DNA of 64,000 bases. Origin: AC-32 sp963755635 (GTDB lineage: Bacteria; Actinomycetota; Thermoleophilia; Gaiellales; Gaiellaceae). How positions within the stretch are numbered: position 1 is the stretch's first letter; every line of letters begins with the position of its first letter. The notes beneath the pieces are model-generated. The model ran no database searches. It saw nothing but the letters and a program-made list of their open reading frames with translations, and was not told the origin of the DNA. Location: contig CAVWKS010000010.1 of NCBI GenBank assembly GCA_963755635.1, positions 62,001 through 126,000 on the forward strand. The letters run 5' to 3'. Below are positions 1-8,315 of the stretch, one piece after another. A program made the position numbers and the translations under genes.

Positions 1-1224
1 TTCTACTTCGACGCGACCGACGACCCCGGCAGGACGACCGTCGTGCGGACGTCGTTCTGGTACACGATGACCGCCGCGACCGTCGGGCTCGTCGCCGGCG
101 TCATCGCAGCCCCCCAGATCTCCGAGGTGCTCTTCTCGACGCACTCGCGGGCGAACCTCGTGCGCGCCGCCTTCGTCCTGCTCTGGGCCCAGATGAACTA
201 CGAGCAGCTGACGGCGCTCTTCCGCGTGGAGGAGCGCTCGGTCGCGTACGTGGCGGCGACGATCACGAACGTCGTGATCACGGTCGCGGCGACGATCCTC
301 CTGGTCGCCGTCTGGCACAAGGGCGCGGTCGGCGTGATCGTCGGCAACTTCACGGGGACGCTGGTGGTCTTCTTCGTGCTGCTGGTCTACCGGCGCTTCC
401 AGCTCGGGCTCGAGTTCAACCGGCCGCTCTTCCGCGAGATGCAGCGCTTCGGCGTGCCGCTCGTGCCGTCCGGCCTCGCGCTCTGGGCGCTCGACTTCGC
501 CGACCGCTTCCTGCTCCTGAAGCTGAGGAACGCGGCCGAGGTCGGCCTCTACTCGGTGGGCGTGCGCGTCTCGACGGCGATCCTGCTCCTGCTGATCGCG
601 CTGCGCACGGCCTGGCCCGCGTTCGCCTACTCGATCACCGACGACGCCGAGGCCAAGCGCGCCTACGGCTTCGTCCTCACGTACGTCCTCTTCATCACCT
701 CCTGGGCGGCGCTCGCGCTCTCTCTGCTCTCGCCGTGGCTCGTGCGGCTGCTGACCACCCCGCGCTTCTACGCGGGGGCGCGGGTGGTGCCGCTGCTCGT
801 GTTCGGCGCCGTCGCCTTCATCGGGTTCAACGTGATGTCGATCGGGATCGGTCGCGCGAAGCGGACGCAGTTCAACTGGGTCGTCACCGGCACCGCGGCC
901 GCGCTCAACATCGGCCTGAACTTCTGGCTGATTCCCGCCTACGGGATGATGGGCGCCGCCGCCGCGACCCTCGTCGCCTACGTGGTGATGTTCCTCGGGA
1001 TGACGTGGCGCGCGCAGCACGTGTTTCCGGTGCCGTACCAGTGGCGGCGGGTCGCTCTGGTGGTCGGGGTCGCGGCCGGGCTAACCGTGCTCGGGAAGTC
1101 GCTCCACGTGCCGCTCGCCGGCGCTGTCGCACTGTCGGCCGTCTACCCGCTGATCCTGCTGCCCCTCGGCTTCTACCTGCCGGTCGAGCTGCGGCGCCTC
1201 CGGGCGCTCGTCGCGGCCCGTTAG
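1..1224 (+). CDS. Oligosaccharide flippase (Wzx/MATE-like), 5' end outside the window
   Basis: The reading frame is open from base 1, so the N-terminus lies upstream and about 407 residues are visible. The protein is a chain of hydrophobic segments broken by short basic loops, with the RFG-x-PL-x-PSG-x-A start of a second helical bundle near residue 150, as in the polysaccharide flippases that move lipid-linked sugar units across the inner membrane. The last 144 bp overlap, tail to tail, the convergent O-antigen ligase-like gene. The neighbours are surface polysaccharide genes, which fits this role. The family assignment is good; the exact substrate cannot be read from sequence. Confidence 0.85.
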   Translation, partial: FYFDATDDPGRTTVVRTSFWYTMTAATVGLVAGVIAAPQISEVLFSTHSRANLVRAAFVLLWAQMNYEQLTALFRVEERSVAYVAATITNVVITVAATILLVAVWHKGAVGVIVGNFTGTLVVFFVLLVYRRFQLGLEFNRPLFREMQRFGVPLVPSGLALWALDFADRFLLLKLRNAAEVGLYSVGVRVSTAILLLLIALRTAWPAFAYSITDDAEAKRAYGFVLTYVLFITSWAALALSLLSPWLVRLLTTPRFYAGARVVPLLVFGAVAFIGFNVMSIGIGRAKRTQFNWVVTGTAAALNIGLNFWLIPAYGMMGAAAATLVAYVVMFLGMTWRAQHVFPVPYQWRRVALVVGVAAGLTVLGKSLHVPLAGAVALSAVYPLILLPLGFYLPVELRRLRALVAAR

Positions 1225-2652
1225 CGGCACGCGGGCGGTGACGGCCGCGAGGGCGAGCACGCCCCAGACGGTCGGGTCCTCGAAGAACGCGTTGTAGAAG
1301 AGGCTGTGCACGCCGATCGCGGCGAAGACGAGCCCGCACGCGAGCGCGGTCGTGCCGGCGAGATCGCCGTTGCGGCGGCGGAAGGCGAGGCCGAGGCCGG
1401 CGACCACGAGCCAGGCGAACAGCGCGAGGCCGGGGATTCCCGTCTCGGCCGCGACGGTGATCGGCGTGTCGTGCGACGCGCCGGCCTTCGGCTCCTTCGA
1501 GCGCAGGTGGGCCTGCTTCGCGTAGGCGTGCTTGAAGGCGCCGACGCCGACGCCCACGACCGGGTGGTGCTCGGCGATCTTGACCCCGTTCGTGACGAGC
1601 TTCGAGCGCCCGCTCGTGACGCGGTTGACTCCGCCGTTCGTCTTGTGGAAGAGCGCGTGCCGGACGTTCGGCGCCACCGCGACGGCCACGAGGAAGATCG
1701 CGGCCCCGATCGCGACGAGCCAGATCGCCCGCCGGCCCCATGCGAACAGCGCGGCGAGCACGACGCCCGCGATCAGCGCTGCGAAGCTCGACTGCGAGAA
1801 CGAGAAGAGCAGCCCGACCCAGACGAGCGCGATCCCGGCGGAGGCGGCGATGATCGTGCGGGTCGAGCGGCTGCGCAGCGCCACCACAAGGGTCGCCAGG
1901 ATCGCGACGACGAGGAAGCGGCCGTAGATGGACGGGTCCCAGAAGACCGAGTTGACCCGGTAGAACGGCGCGTACGTGTTCCCGACGAGCAGCTTCGGGT
2001 TCCAGAAGATGTCGCGCGTGATCCACTGCTCGATCCCGACGACGGCGAAGATCACCGCCATCAGGCAGAGCTCCGCGTAGAGCGCGACCACCCAGCGCGC
2101 GCGCCAGTCGAGCCGGGAGAGCGACACCGCGAGCAGGCCGAACGGCAGGTAGAAGGCGAGCAGCTCGATCGCGCCCTGGCGGACGTCCTGGCTCCAGGCG
2201 AGCGAGAGGCCGGTCCAGGCGACGAAGGCGGCTAGCGGCAGAGCGACCGGGCCGAGCTCGCGCGTGCGCTCGTCGCCGCGGAAGAGCTCCCACGCGAGCG
2301 CGAGGGCGGCCGCGGCGACGACGCCGTAGAGCGGCACGAGCAGGTTCGCCTGCGTCGAGCCGATCGTCACCGGGATCCTCGCGGGAACGCAGGCGAGGGT
2401 CGCGAGCGCGAGCAGCCACGGCCAGCGGCGGAGCAGGTACGCGCCGGCCGCGGCAAGCACGAGCCCCGCGACCGCCGCGGCGCCGAGCACCGCCGCGTGG
2501 CCCTTCGGCGCGAGGTAGGCAGCGAGCACCGCGGCGCCGACGGCCCAGACGGCGAGCCCGGCGAGGCGCTGCCACCTCGCGGGCGCCAGCATCAGCACGA
2601 CGAGCCCCGCGGCAGCGACAGGCCCGGCCGCCCGAGCGAGCTCGCTGCTCAC
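1081..2652 (-). CDS. O-antigen ligase / Wzy-type polymerase membrane protein
   Basis: A 523-residue polytopic membrane protein with about 11 hydrophobic segments and a large extracytoplasmic loop. The Wzy_C-type core lies roughly at residues 200-420, including FSFSQSSFAALIAG and HHPVVGVGVGAF. Such enzymes polymerise or ligate lipid-linked glycans on the outer face of the membrane. The final ~50 residues after the last membrane helix are polar and are encoded on the complement of the flippase C-terminus, so this tail may not be functional. The gene starts with a 4-bp overlap with the FlgD/Ig-like gene upstream, as the last member of a four-gene minus-strand operon. Confidence 0.8.
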   Translation of the reverse strand: MSSELARAAGPVAAAGLVVLMLAPARWQRLAGLAVWAVGAAVLAAYLAPKGHAAVLGAAAVAGLVLAAAGAYLLRRWPWLLALATLACVPARIPVTIGSTQANLLVPLYGVVAAAALALAWELFRGDERTRELGPVALPLAAFVAWTGLSLAWSQDVRQGAIELLAFYLPFGLLAVSLSRLDWRARWVVALYAELCLMAVIFAVVGIEQWITRDIFWNPKLLVGNTYAPFYRVNSVFWDPSIYGRFLVVAILATLVVALRSRSTRTIIAASAGIALVWVGLLFSFSQSSFAALIAGVVLAALFAWGRRAIWLVAIGAAIFLVAVAVAPNVRHALFHKTNGGVNRVTSGRSKLVTNGVKIAEHHPVVGVGVGAFKHAYAKQAHLRSKEPKAGASHDTPITVAAETGIPGLALFAWLVVAGLGLAFRRRNGDLAGTTALACGLVFAAIGVHSLFYNAFFEDPTVWGVLALAAVTARVPLTGRDERPEAPQLDRQVEAEGQQDQRVDGRQCDSAGERHVERLPEHG

Positions 2653-3584
2653 GACCCGCTCACGATCAGGACGGACTTCGCCGTGTGCCCGTTGGCGGTC
2701 ACACGCAGGACGTAGCGGCCCGCCGCGGGAGCGCGCAGCACGAGCAGTCCCGGCCGCGAGGAGCCGCCCGCCTTGCCGAGCCGCCAGTGGAAGCGCCGCG
2801 CATCCGTGCGGACCCGGAACCTGACGCTCGCGCCCGCCTTCGCGTGCAGCACGTGCGGCCGCACCGAGACGAACCGGATTCGCACGACGCCTGCGCTGAC
2901 CGGCCCGGAGAGGTTCCCCGCGCGGTCGACCGCGCGCACCACGAGCCGGTAGCTCCCGGCCGGGAACCCCGCCCCGAACCAGCGCAGCGTGCCGAGGCTC
3001 CCGAAGCGCCGCAACCGGCCCCGCCGTTCCCCGCCCACGAACAGCAGCGCCCGTGCGGGCTGGCTCATCCGGACGCGGATCCGCACGAAGTCGGTGCGCC
3101 CGTCGCCGTCAGGCGAGAAGACCCGCGGCTTGACCGAGACCACCGACACCTGCGGAGCGGACGTGTCGACGTGGATGGGGTTCGGCATCAGGATCGTCCG
3201 GTGGTCTCGCGCGAGGTGCAAGCGCGGCTTGTACGTCCCGGCCGGAACGACCCGGCCCGAGTCGTCGCGCCCGTCCCAGCCGAACCGCTGCACGCCTTTC
3301 GGCCGCGGCGTCCGGCTCAGGAGCGTCCGGACGACGTGGTCGTTCGAGTCGACGATCGTGACCGTGAGCGTCTCCGGCTTGCGCAGCACGAACCGGATCG
3401 GGATCCGCGCCAGCCCGCAGCGGCAGTTCGGCCCGAGCAGCTTTCCGACGCGGGTGCGATAGACGGGGCTGCGCTCGAGCTTCAGGTGCTCGGTCCACGC
3501 GAACGCGGCAGCCGTGCCGCCGAGGAGCCCCACCACCACGAGCGCGACGAGAATCCGCGCCCGCCGCAGCGAGTCACTCGACAT
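2649..3584 (-). CDS. Membrane-anchored FlgD/Ig-like domain protein
   Basis: A 311-residue protein with a basic N-terminus and one membrane segment or signal anchor at about residues 9-30. A FlgD-type Ig-like domain follows at about residues 60-140, with the signature RFGWDGRDDSGRVVPAGTY. Two further beta-rich repeats follow, one containing SPDGDGRTDFV. There is a short cysteine pair (NCRCG) near residue 54. No catalytic motif is visible, so it is probably an extracytoplasmic structural or adhesive protein. It overlaps the PIG-L gene upstream by 11 bp and the ligase-like gene downstream by 4 bp, which ties it to the surface glycan operon. The phosphodiester glycosidase at 27.3-29.1 kb ends in a similar module. 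Confidence 0.7.
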   Translation of the reverse strand: MSSDSLRRARILVALVVVGLLGGTAAAFAWTEHLKLERSPVYRTRVGKLLGPNCRCGLARIPIRFVLRKPETLTVTIVDSNDHVVRTLLSRTPRPKGVQRFGWDGRDDSGRVVPAGTYKPRLHLARDHRTILMPNPIHVDTSAPQVSVVSVKPRVFSPDGDGRTDFVRIRVRMSQPARALLFVGGERRGRLRRFGSLGTLRWFGAGFPAGSYRLVVRAVDRAGNLSGPVSAGVVRIRFVSVRPHVLHAKAGASVRFRVRTDARRFHWRLGKAGGSSRPGLLVLRAPAAGRYVLRVTANGHTAKSVLIVSGS

Positions 3585-4239
3585 TGCGAACCAGCACGAA
3601 CGGCTCGGCGTACTCGCAGCCGGCGCTGGCGCCGAAGAACTCCGCGTGCGCGCGCAGGGCCCGCTCGCTGCGCGGGTGCGGGTAGTCGCGGCGCTCGGTC
3701 TCGAAGCAGGCGAACGCCTCGAGCTTCCGCTCGAGCGTCGCCGTCACGTCGACGAACCAGTTCGGGACGAACCAGTTCGTCGCGGCCGGCGTCCATTCCG
3801 TGCTCGAGGTCGGCGCGTAGGTGAGCAACCGCCGCACCGGCTGGCCCGGCGTCGGCCGCGTCGCGACTGCGACCGAGTCGAACAGCGCACGATGGTCGGC
3901 GTTCACGTCCGGATGCGGCGTGTAGACGAGCTCCGGCGCCACGTCGCGGACGTGCTCCTCGACGACCGCGTTCAGCTCGGCGTGCGGGAGCGTGTCGAGC
4001 CGCATGTCCGGCAGGTCGAGGTGGACGTAGTCGGTCACGCCGAGCACGGCCGCGGCCCGCACCGCCTCCTCGTTCTTGCGGGCCCGCACGTCCGCATCGT
4101 CGGGGTACTGGGTCGAGCTGCCGTCGGTCACGCAGACGACCCGAACCTCGTCGCCGCGCTCGGCGGCGTGCAGGCAGAGCGTGCCGCCCATGCCGAGCAC
4201 GTCGTCGTCAGGATGCGCCGCGAAGACCAAGATCTTCAT
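3574..4239 (-). CDS. PIG-L (LmbE) family N-deacetylase
   Basis: A 221-residue zinc-dependent deacetylase of the PIG-L fold, which removes N-acetyl groups from amino sugars or related glycans. The metal motif AHPDDDVLGMGG is at residues 8-19, and the second ligand region HPDVNADHRA is near residue 113. I placed the start at the ATG that gives MKILVFAAHPDD. The longer open frame upstream is the complement of the formyltransferase. It overlaps that gene by 4 bp, so the two are translationally coupled. A deacetylase that exposes an amine next to an enzyme that formylates amines suggests sequential tailoring of one amino sugar; this is inference. Confidence 0.88.
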   Translation of the reverse strand: MKILVFAAHPDDDVLGMGGTLCLHAAERGDEVRVVCVTDGSSTQYPDDADVRARKNEEAVRAAAVLGVTDYVHLDLPDMRLDTLPHAELNAVVEEHVRDVAPELVYTPHPDVNADHRALFDSVAVATRPTPGQPVRRLLTYAPTSSTEWTPAATNWFVPNWFVDVTATLERKLEAFACFETERRDYPHPRSERALRAHAEFFGASAGCEYAEPFVLVRNVE

Positions 4240-5129
4240 CCGAGGCGGGCGCCGACCGGCAACGGCCCGGTCACGCCCTCCACCTCCTCCAGCACGAGCC
4301 CGCCTTCGCCGCACGCGACGACCGCCGCATCGCCTTCGTGGCCGACGATCGTCCCGGCCGCGACCGACTCCTCCAGCCCCACCGGCCGCGCGCGCCAGAC
4401 GACGATCTTGTCCTCGCCGAGATACGTGAACGCCCCCGGATAGGGCCGCGTCTGCGCCCGCACCCAGTCGTGCAGGTACGGCGCGCGCGTGTCCCAGTCG
4501 ATGATCCCGTCCGTGGGCGTGCGCTTCGGCCACGCGCTGGCGCGCTTCGTTTCCTGCGGGAGCCGCGGCGCCGACCCGTCGAGCAGCTCGGGCACGTAGC
4601 GCCGGACGAGCTCGATGTGGGCCTCGGTCACCTTGGCATAGAGCGTCTCCGCCGTCTCGTCCGGCGAGATCGGCACCTCGACCTGGCCGACGATCGGGCC
4701 CGAGTCGGCTGTTCCGTCGGAGATCTCGAACAGCGTCACGCCGGTCCTGGCGAGGCCGCTCAGGATCGCCCACGGGATCGCCGCGCGCCCGCGGTGCTTG
4801 GGCAAGAGCGTCGGGTGCATCCCGAAGACGCCCTGCTTGGGCAGCCGGATGAACTCGTCGAGCACGAGCTGCGACCAGCCGACGACGAAGATCATGTCCG
4901 GCTCCACCTCGCGCAGCGCCGCGATCGTCTCCAGCGAGTTGACGTCCGCGGTCTCGACCAGCCGCGCGCCGAGCTCGGCGGCGATCTCGTCGAACGAGCA
5001 CTGGCCCGAGCGGTCGGGCGCGATCGGCCCGGGCAGCGTCACGACCGCGACCACGTCCGCTCCGGCCTCGGCCGCCGCCGCGAGGCAGTCGCGGCCCATC
5101 ACATCGAAGCTGACCCAGACGAGCCGCAT
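4236..5129 (-). CDS. Formyltransferase family protein (probable amino-sugar N-formyltransferase)
   Basis: A 297-residue enzyme with the formyltransferase Rossmann-like N-domain (about 1-190) and a C-terminal domain like that of methionyl-tRNA formyltransferase (about 200-297). The core MHPTLLPKHRG carries the catalytic His, and the DSGPIVGQ region carries the expected Asp. The Asn usually found two residues before the His is replaced by Gly (FGMH), which is unusual. The neighbouring PIG-L deacetylase and polysaccharide genes favour a sugar substrate over Met-tRNA. It is the first gene of the minus-strand surface glycan operon. A TAGGAT hexamer ends 9 nt before the ATG. Confidence 0.8.
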   Translation of the reverse strand: MRLVWVSFDVMGRDCLAAAAEAGADVVAVVTLPGPIAPDRSGQCSFDEIAAELGARLVETADVNSLETIAALREVEPDMIFVVGWSQLVLDEFIRLPKQGVFGMHPTLLPKHRGRAAIPWAILSGLARTGVTLFEISDGTADSGPIVGQVEVPISPDETAETLYAKVTEAHIELVRRYVPELLDGSAPRLPQETKRASAWPKRTPTDGIIDWDTRAPYLHDWVRAQTRPYPGAFTYLGEDKIVVWRARPVGLEESVAAGTIVGHEGDAAVVACGEGGLVLEEVEGVTGPLPVGARLG

Positions 5130-5166
5130 GGCCGAAGAATCCTAGGGGTCGCCGAGCTCCGCCGTG

Positions 5167-6051
5167 CTACGAGGAGGCTGTCTCGGGTCGCGCAGGGCGC
5201 AACCACCCGACCAGCGCCCAGACCCCGAAGCAGGCCACGGCCACCACCGCCCCGGCCGCGATCGCCCAGTTGGCCCCGGAGAAGTCCAGCAGCTTGAGGC
5301 CGCTCAACATCAGCACGCTCGCGAGTACGAGGCGCAGCACGCGCTCGGGCACCCGCAGCGTGAACTGGCTCGAGATCAGGACGCCGGGCACCGAGCCGAG
5401 CGCGAGCCACCCAACCGTGCGCATGTCGACGTTGCCGGCCACGAAATGCCCCATCCCCGCCACCCAGAGCAGGGCGGCGGCGTGGAAGATGTCCGTGCCC
5501 ACGATCTTCGCCGCGCGCAGCGGGAAGACGATCAGCATCGTCAACCCGAAGAAGACACCCGTGCCGACGGAGGTCAGGCCGACGATGAAGCCGCCGAAGA
5601 AGCCGATCGCGAGCGCTGCGATCCGGTCTCGCCTGGTCAGCAGGAAGGGCGCGTCACTGCGCTCGTGGTAGTGGACGAAGCTCTTGGCGATGAGCCCGCC
5701 CGCGCCGAGCAGCAGGCCGACCGCGAGCACCTTGCCCATCGCGGACTGCGCGCCGTCGCCGTACTTCCGCTCGAGCCAGCTCGCGAGCCAGACGCCGACG
5801 AGCGACATCGGCGCACTGGTCATGAACATCCAGGCGCCCAGGCGCGCGTGCACGGTGCCCAGCCGCCGGTGGCGGATGCCGCCCGCTGTCTTGAAGATCG
5901 CCCCGTGCGCGATGTCCGTGCCGATCGCGACCGTCGGATTGAACCCGAAGACGATCACGAGCAGCGGTGTCATCAGCGAGCCGCCGCCCATGCCCGTGAG
6001 CCCGACGAGCGCACCCACCAGAGCGCCGCTCAGGATCAGTTCCCACCACAT
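5167..6051 (-). CDS. TauE/SafE family anion permease
   Basis: A 294-residue membrane protein with about eight helices and two related halves, each starting with a glycine-rich GLTGMGGGSLMTPLL or GLTSVGTGVFFGL motif, diagnostic of TauE/SafE. Members move sulfite, sulfoacetate or other small sulfur anions; some neighbours of cys genes are thought to import sulfate. The ATG is preceded by GGAGG. The gene is divergent from an Rrf2 regulator and next to the Sat/CysC/CysH/ComA operon, so sulfate uptake or export of sulfite or a sulfonate product are both reasonable. Direction of transport cannot be deduced. Confidence 0.85.
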   Translation of the reverse strand: MWWELILSGALVGALVGLTGMGGGSLMTPLLVIVFGFNPTVAIGTDIAHGAIFKTAGGIRHRRLGTVHARLGAWMFMTSAPMSLVGVWLASWLERKYGDGAQSAMGKVLAVGLLLGAGGLIAKSFVHYHERSDAPFLLTRRDRIAALAIGFFGGFIVGLTSVGTGVFFGLTMLIVFPLRAAKIVGTDIFHAAALLWVAGMGHFVAGNVDMRTVGWLALGSVPGVLISSQFTLRVPERVLRLVLASVLMLSGLKLLDFSGANWAIAAGAVVAVACFGVWALVGWLRPARPETASS

Positions 6052-6160
6052 GGGCGCCTCCGCATGCTCAGTTCCTTAGATTCTTTACAAGTCAAGTCAG
6101 TAATATCGAGTCGACACGCTAGAGGATCCAAGGCGTTCATGTCAAGCTCGTACCTGTCCC
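6052..6160. promoter_or_regulatory. Divergent control region between TauE/SafE and Rrf2 genes
   Basis: This 109-bp spacer is clearly more AT-rich than its surroundings. It contains a tandem AAGTC AAGTC followed by AGTAATAT at about 6089-6107, a plausible target for the adjacent Rrf2 protein. No single promoter could be fixed with confidence. Confidence 0.35.
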
Positions 6161-6586
6161 GTGTGGATCTCACGCCGCACCGACTACGCAACCCGGGCCG
6201 TGCTGGCGCTGGCCGTGCGCGACGGCGGCCCGCTGAAGCTCGGCGAGATCGCAGAGCTGTCGGGTGCGCCCCGCTCCGTCCTCGAGCAGGTGATGCCGAC
6301 GCTGCGCACTGCCGGGATCGTCCGCTCCGGACGCGGCCCGGCAGGCGGATATACGCTCAACCGGCCCCCGGCCGAGATCACGCTCGAGCGCGTCGTCCGG
6401 CTGTTCCAGGGACAGCTCGCACCGATCGGGTACGCGACGAGGCACCGCCCCGACCCCACTCCGCCGATCGCGCGGAACTCGCTGCGGCCCGTCTGGGAAG
6501 AGGTTCGCGATGCGACGATCGAGATCCTCCAGCGCACCACGTTCGACGAGCTCGCGCGGGCTGCGCAGCGCACGCCGTCCGACTAG
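6161..6586 (+). CDS. Rrf2 family transcriptional regulator
   Basis: A 141-residue protein with an N-terminal winged helix: RRTDYATRAVLALA, the GEIAELSGAPRSVLEQVMPTL recognition region, then the wing motif RGPAGGYTL. It has no cysteines, so unlike IscR or NsrR it cannot bind an Fe-S cluster through Cys. In this respect it resembles CymR-type sulfur regulators. GTG is used as start because no in-frame ATG lies upstream. The stop overlaps the end of sat on the other strand by 4 bp. Its position between a sulfur-anion permease and the sulfate assimilation operon suggests it controls both; this is inferred from context. Confidence 0.85.
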   Translation: MWISRRTDYATRAVLALAVRDGGPLKLGEIAELSGAPRSVLEQVMPTLRTAGIVRSGRGPAGGYTLNRPPAEITLERVVRLFQGQLAPIGYATRHRPDPTPPIARNSLRPVWEEVRDATIEILQRTTFDELARAAQRTPSD

Positions 6587-7719
6587 CTTCGATAGGCCGA
6601 GATCAGCACTTCGGCGACCTCTGGCCGCGAGAACTCGGCCGGGGGCAGCTCGCCGTTGGCGAGCAGCTCGCGCACCTTCGTCCCGGAGAGGAAGACGTGG
6701 TCGTCGCCGCCGTGCGGGCAGGTCTTCGGCGTCGCCATCTGCCCGCAGACGCGGCAGAAGAACGCATGCTCGAAGAACATCGGCTCGATCTCGAGCTCGT
6801 GCGGCTCGAACTCGTCAAAGATCAGCTGCGCGTCGTAGGTGCCGTAGTAGTCGCCGACGCCGGCGTGGTCGCGGCCGACGATGAAGTGCGAGCAGCCGTA
6901 GTTCTTGCGGCAGATCGCGTGCCAGATCGCCTCGCGCGGCCCCGCGTAGCGCATCGCCGCAGGGAACGCGGAAACGACGACCCGCTCTTTCGGGTAGTAG
7001 CCGTCGACGAGCACGCTGTAGCACTCGACCCGCGTGGCGGCCGGGACGTCGTCGGACTTCGTGTCGCCGACGAGCGGATGGATCAGCAGGCCGTCGACGG
7101 TCTCGAGAGCGACCTTCGTCAGGTACTCGTGCGCGCGGTGGATCGGGTTGCGGGTCTGGAAGCCGACGACCCGCCGCCAGCCGCGCTCGGCGAACGCGCC
7201 GCGCGTCTCCGCGGGATCGAGCGCGAGCTCGGGGAAGGCGGGCTCGGCGCGCTCGAAGACCGTGACGCGGCCGGCGAGGTAGCACGGCTTCTGGGCGTAG
7301 AGCCGAGCGACGCCCGGGTGCGCCTCGTCGGTCGTGCGGAAGCAGCGCTCGGCCTCGCGCTCGCGGTCGTACTCGAAGGTGTCGTCGACCTCGAGCACGG
7401 CCAGCGCGCGGCCACTCTCGTCGGTCAGCGCGACCTCGTCGCCCTTCGGCGCGTTGTCGACCGCCAGGCAGACCGGCAAGGCCCAGGGCAGCCCGCGGTC
7501 GAGCCGCATCTCCTCGACCACGCGCTCGTAGTCGTGCTGCGCCATGAAGCCTTCGAGCGGCGAGAGCGCGCCGCTGGCGAGCATGTCGAGGTCGGAGAGC
7601 TCGCGCGAGGTGAGCGGGATCTGCTCGAGCCGGTCGACGCCGTCGGGGCGCGGGCCGGTGCGGTCGACGAGCTTGCCGCCGTGCGGCTGGATCAAGGTCT
7701 GCGTCTCGGTGATGCTCAC
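6583..7719 (-). CDS. sat: Sulfate adenylyltransferase (ATP sulfurylase)
   Basis: A 378-residue enzyme of the monomeric Sat family that makes adenosine 5'-phosphosulfate (APS) from ATP and sulfate. The nucleotide-binding motifs QTRNPIHRAHE and VGRDHAGVGDYYG are intact. A CRVCGQ...CPHG cluster near residue 320 is the zinc site seen in many bacterial and archaeal forms. The GTG start gives MSITETQ and overlaps the TGA of cysC (GTGA), so the two are translationally coupled. It is the last gene of the seven-gene operon and, with CysC and CysH, supplies activated sulfate and sulfite. Confidence 0.95.
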   Translation of the reverse strand: MSITETQTLIQPHGGKLVDRTGPRPDGVDRLEQIPLTSRELSDLDMLASGALSPLEGFMAQHDYERVVEEMRLDRGLPWALPVCLAVDNAPKGDEVALTDESGRALAVLEVDDTFEYDREREAERCFRTTDEAHPGVARLYAQKPCYLAGRVTVFERAEPAFPELALDPAETRGAFAERGWRRVVGFQTRNPIHRAHEYLTKVALETVDGLLIHPLVGDTKSDDVPAATRVECYSVLVDGYYPKERVVVSAFPAAMRYAGPREAIWHAICRKNYGCSHFIVGRDHAGVGDYYGTYDAQLIFDEFEPHELEIEPMFFEHAFFCRVCGQMATPKTCPHGGDDHVFLSGTKVRELLANGELPPAEFSRPEVAEVLISAYRS

Positions 7720-8315
7720 GCCGCCACCTCGGCGGGGACGAGCCCCAGCTCCTCGAGCTTCGCGACGACGAGCGCCGCGCACTCCTCCGCGCTGTGCTCC
7801 TCGGTGTCCACGACGAGCTCGGGGCTCGACGGCTCCTCGTACGGGTCGCTCACGCCCGTGAACTCCTTGATCTCGCCCTTGAACGCCTTCTCGTAGAGCC
7901 CCTTCACGTCGCGGCGGGCGCACTCGTCGACCGAGGCCTTGACGTAGACCTCGACGAAGGTGCCGACCGGCTCGACCCAGTCGCGCGCCTGCTGGCGCGT
8001 CGCCGTGTACGGCGAGATCGCGGCCGTGATCACGGCGCCGCCCTGGCGCGTGAGGCGAGACGCGACCCAGCCGACCCGCTCGATGTGCGTGTCCCGGTCC
8101 TCCTTCGAGAAGCCGAGCCCCTTGGACAGGTGCATGCGGACGTTGTCGCCGTCGAGGTACTCGACGACGAGGCCACGTCGGTCGAGCTCGGGCCCGACGA
8201 GGTGCGCGATGGTGGTCTTGCCGGAGCCCGAGAGCCCGGTGAACCACAGCGTGAAGCCGCCGGGCCGCACGTGCGTGGTCTCGGGATGCTCGGCGGCGTA
8301 GATGTGCTCGGTCAT
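7716..8315 (-). CDS. cysC: Adenylylsulfate kinase
   Basis: A 199-residue APS kinase that converts APS to PAPS. It shows the Walker A loop GLSGSGKTT near residue 27, the LDGDNVR motif near residue 54, and the APS-binding ISPY and KGLYEKAF segments. The ATG overlaps the TGA of cysH (ATGA), and the 3' end overlaps the sat start. Because the CysH here looks like the Fe-S, APS-using type, the PAPS made by CysC may serve sulfotransferases rather than assimilation. Confidence 0.95.
   Translation of the reverse strand: MTEHIYAAEHPETTHVRPGGFTLWFTGLSGSGKTTIAHLVGPELDRRGLVVEYLDGDNVRMHLSKGLGFSKEDRDTHIERVGWVASRLTRQGGAVITAAISPYTATRQQARDWVEPVGTFVEVYVKASVDECARRDVKGLYEKAFKGEIKEFTGVSDPYEEPSSPELVVDTEEHSAEECAALVVAKLEELGLVPAEVAA

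Noticed and set aside
5164..7896. A 910-codon plus-strand open frame
   Set aside because: It is the complement of the TauE/SafE and sat genes plus an out-of-frame reading of the Rrf2 gene; composition is Arg/Glu-rich and has no domain. Long antisense frames are expected in such GC-rich DNA.
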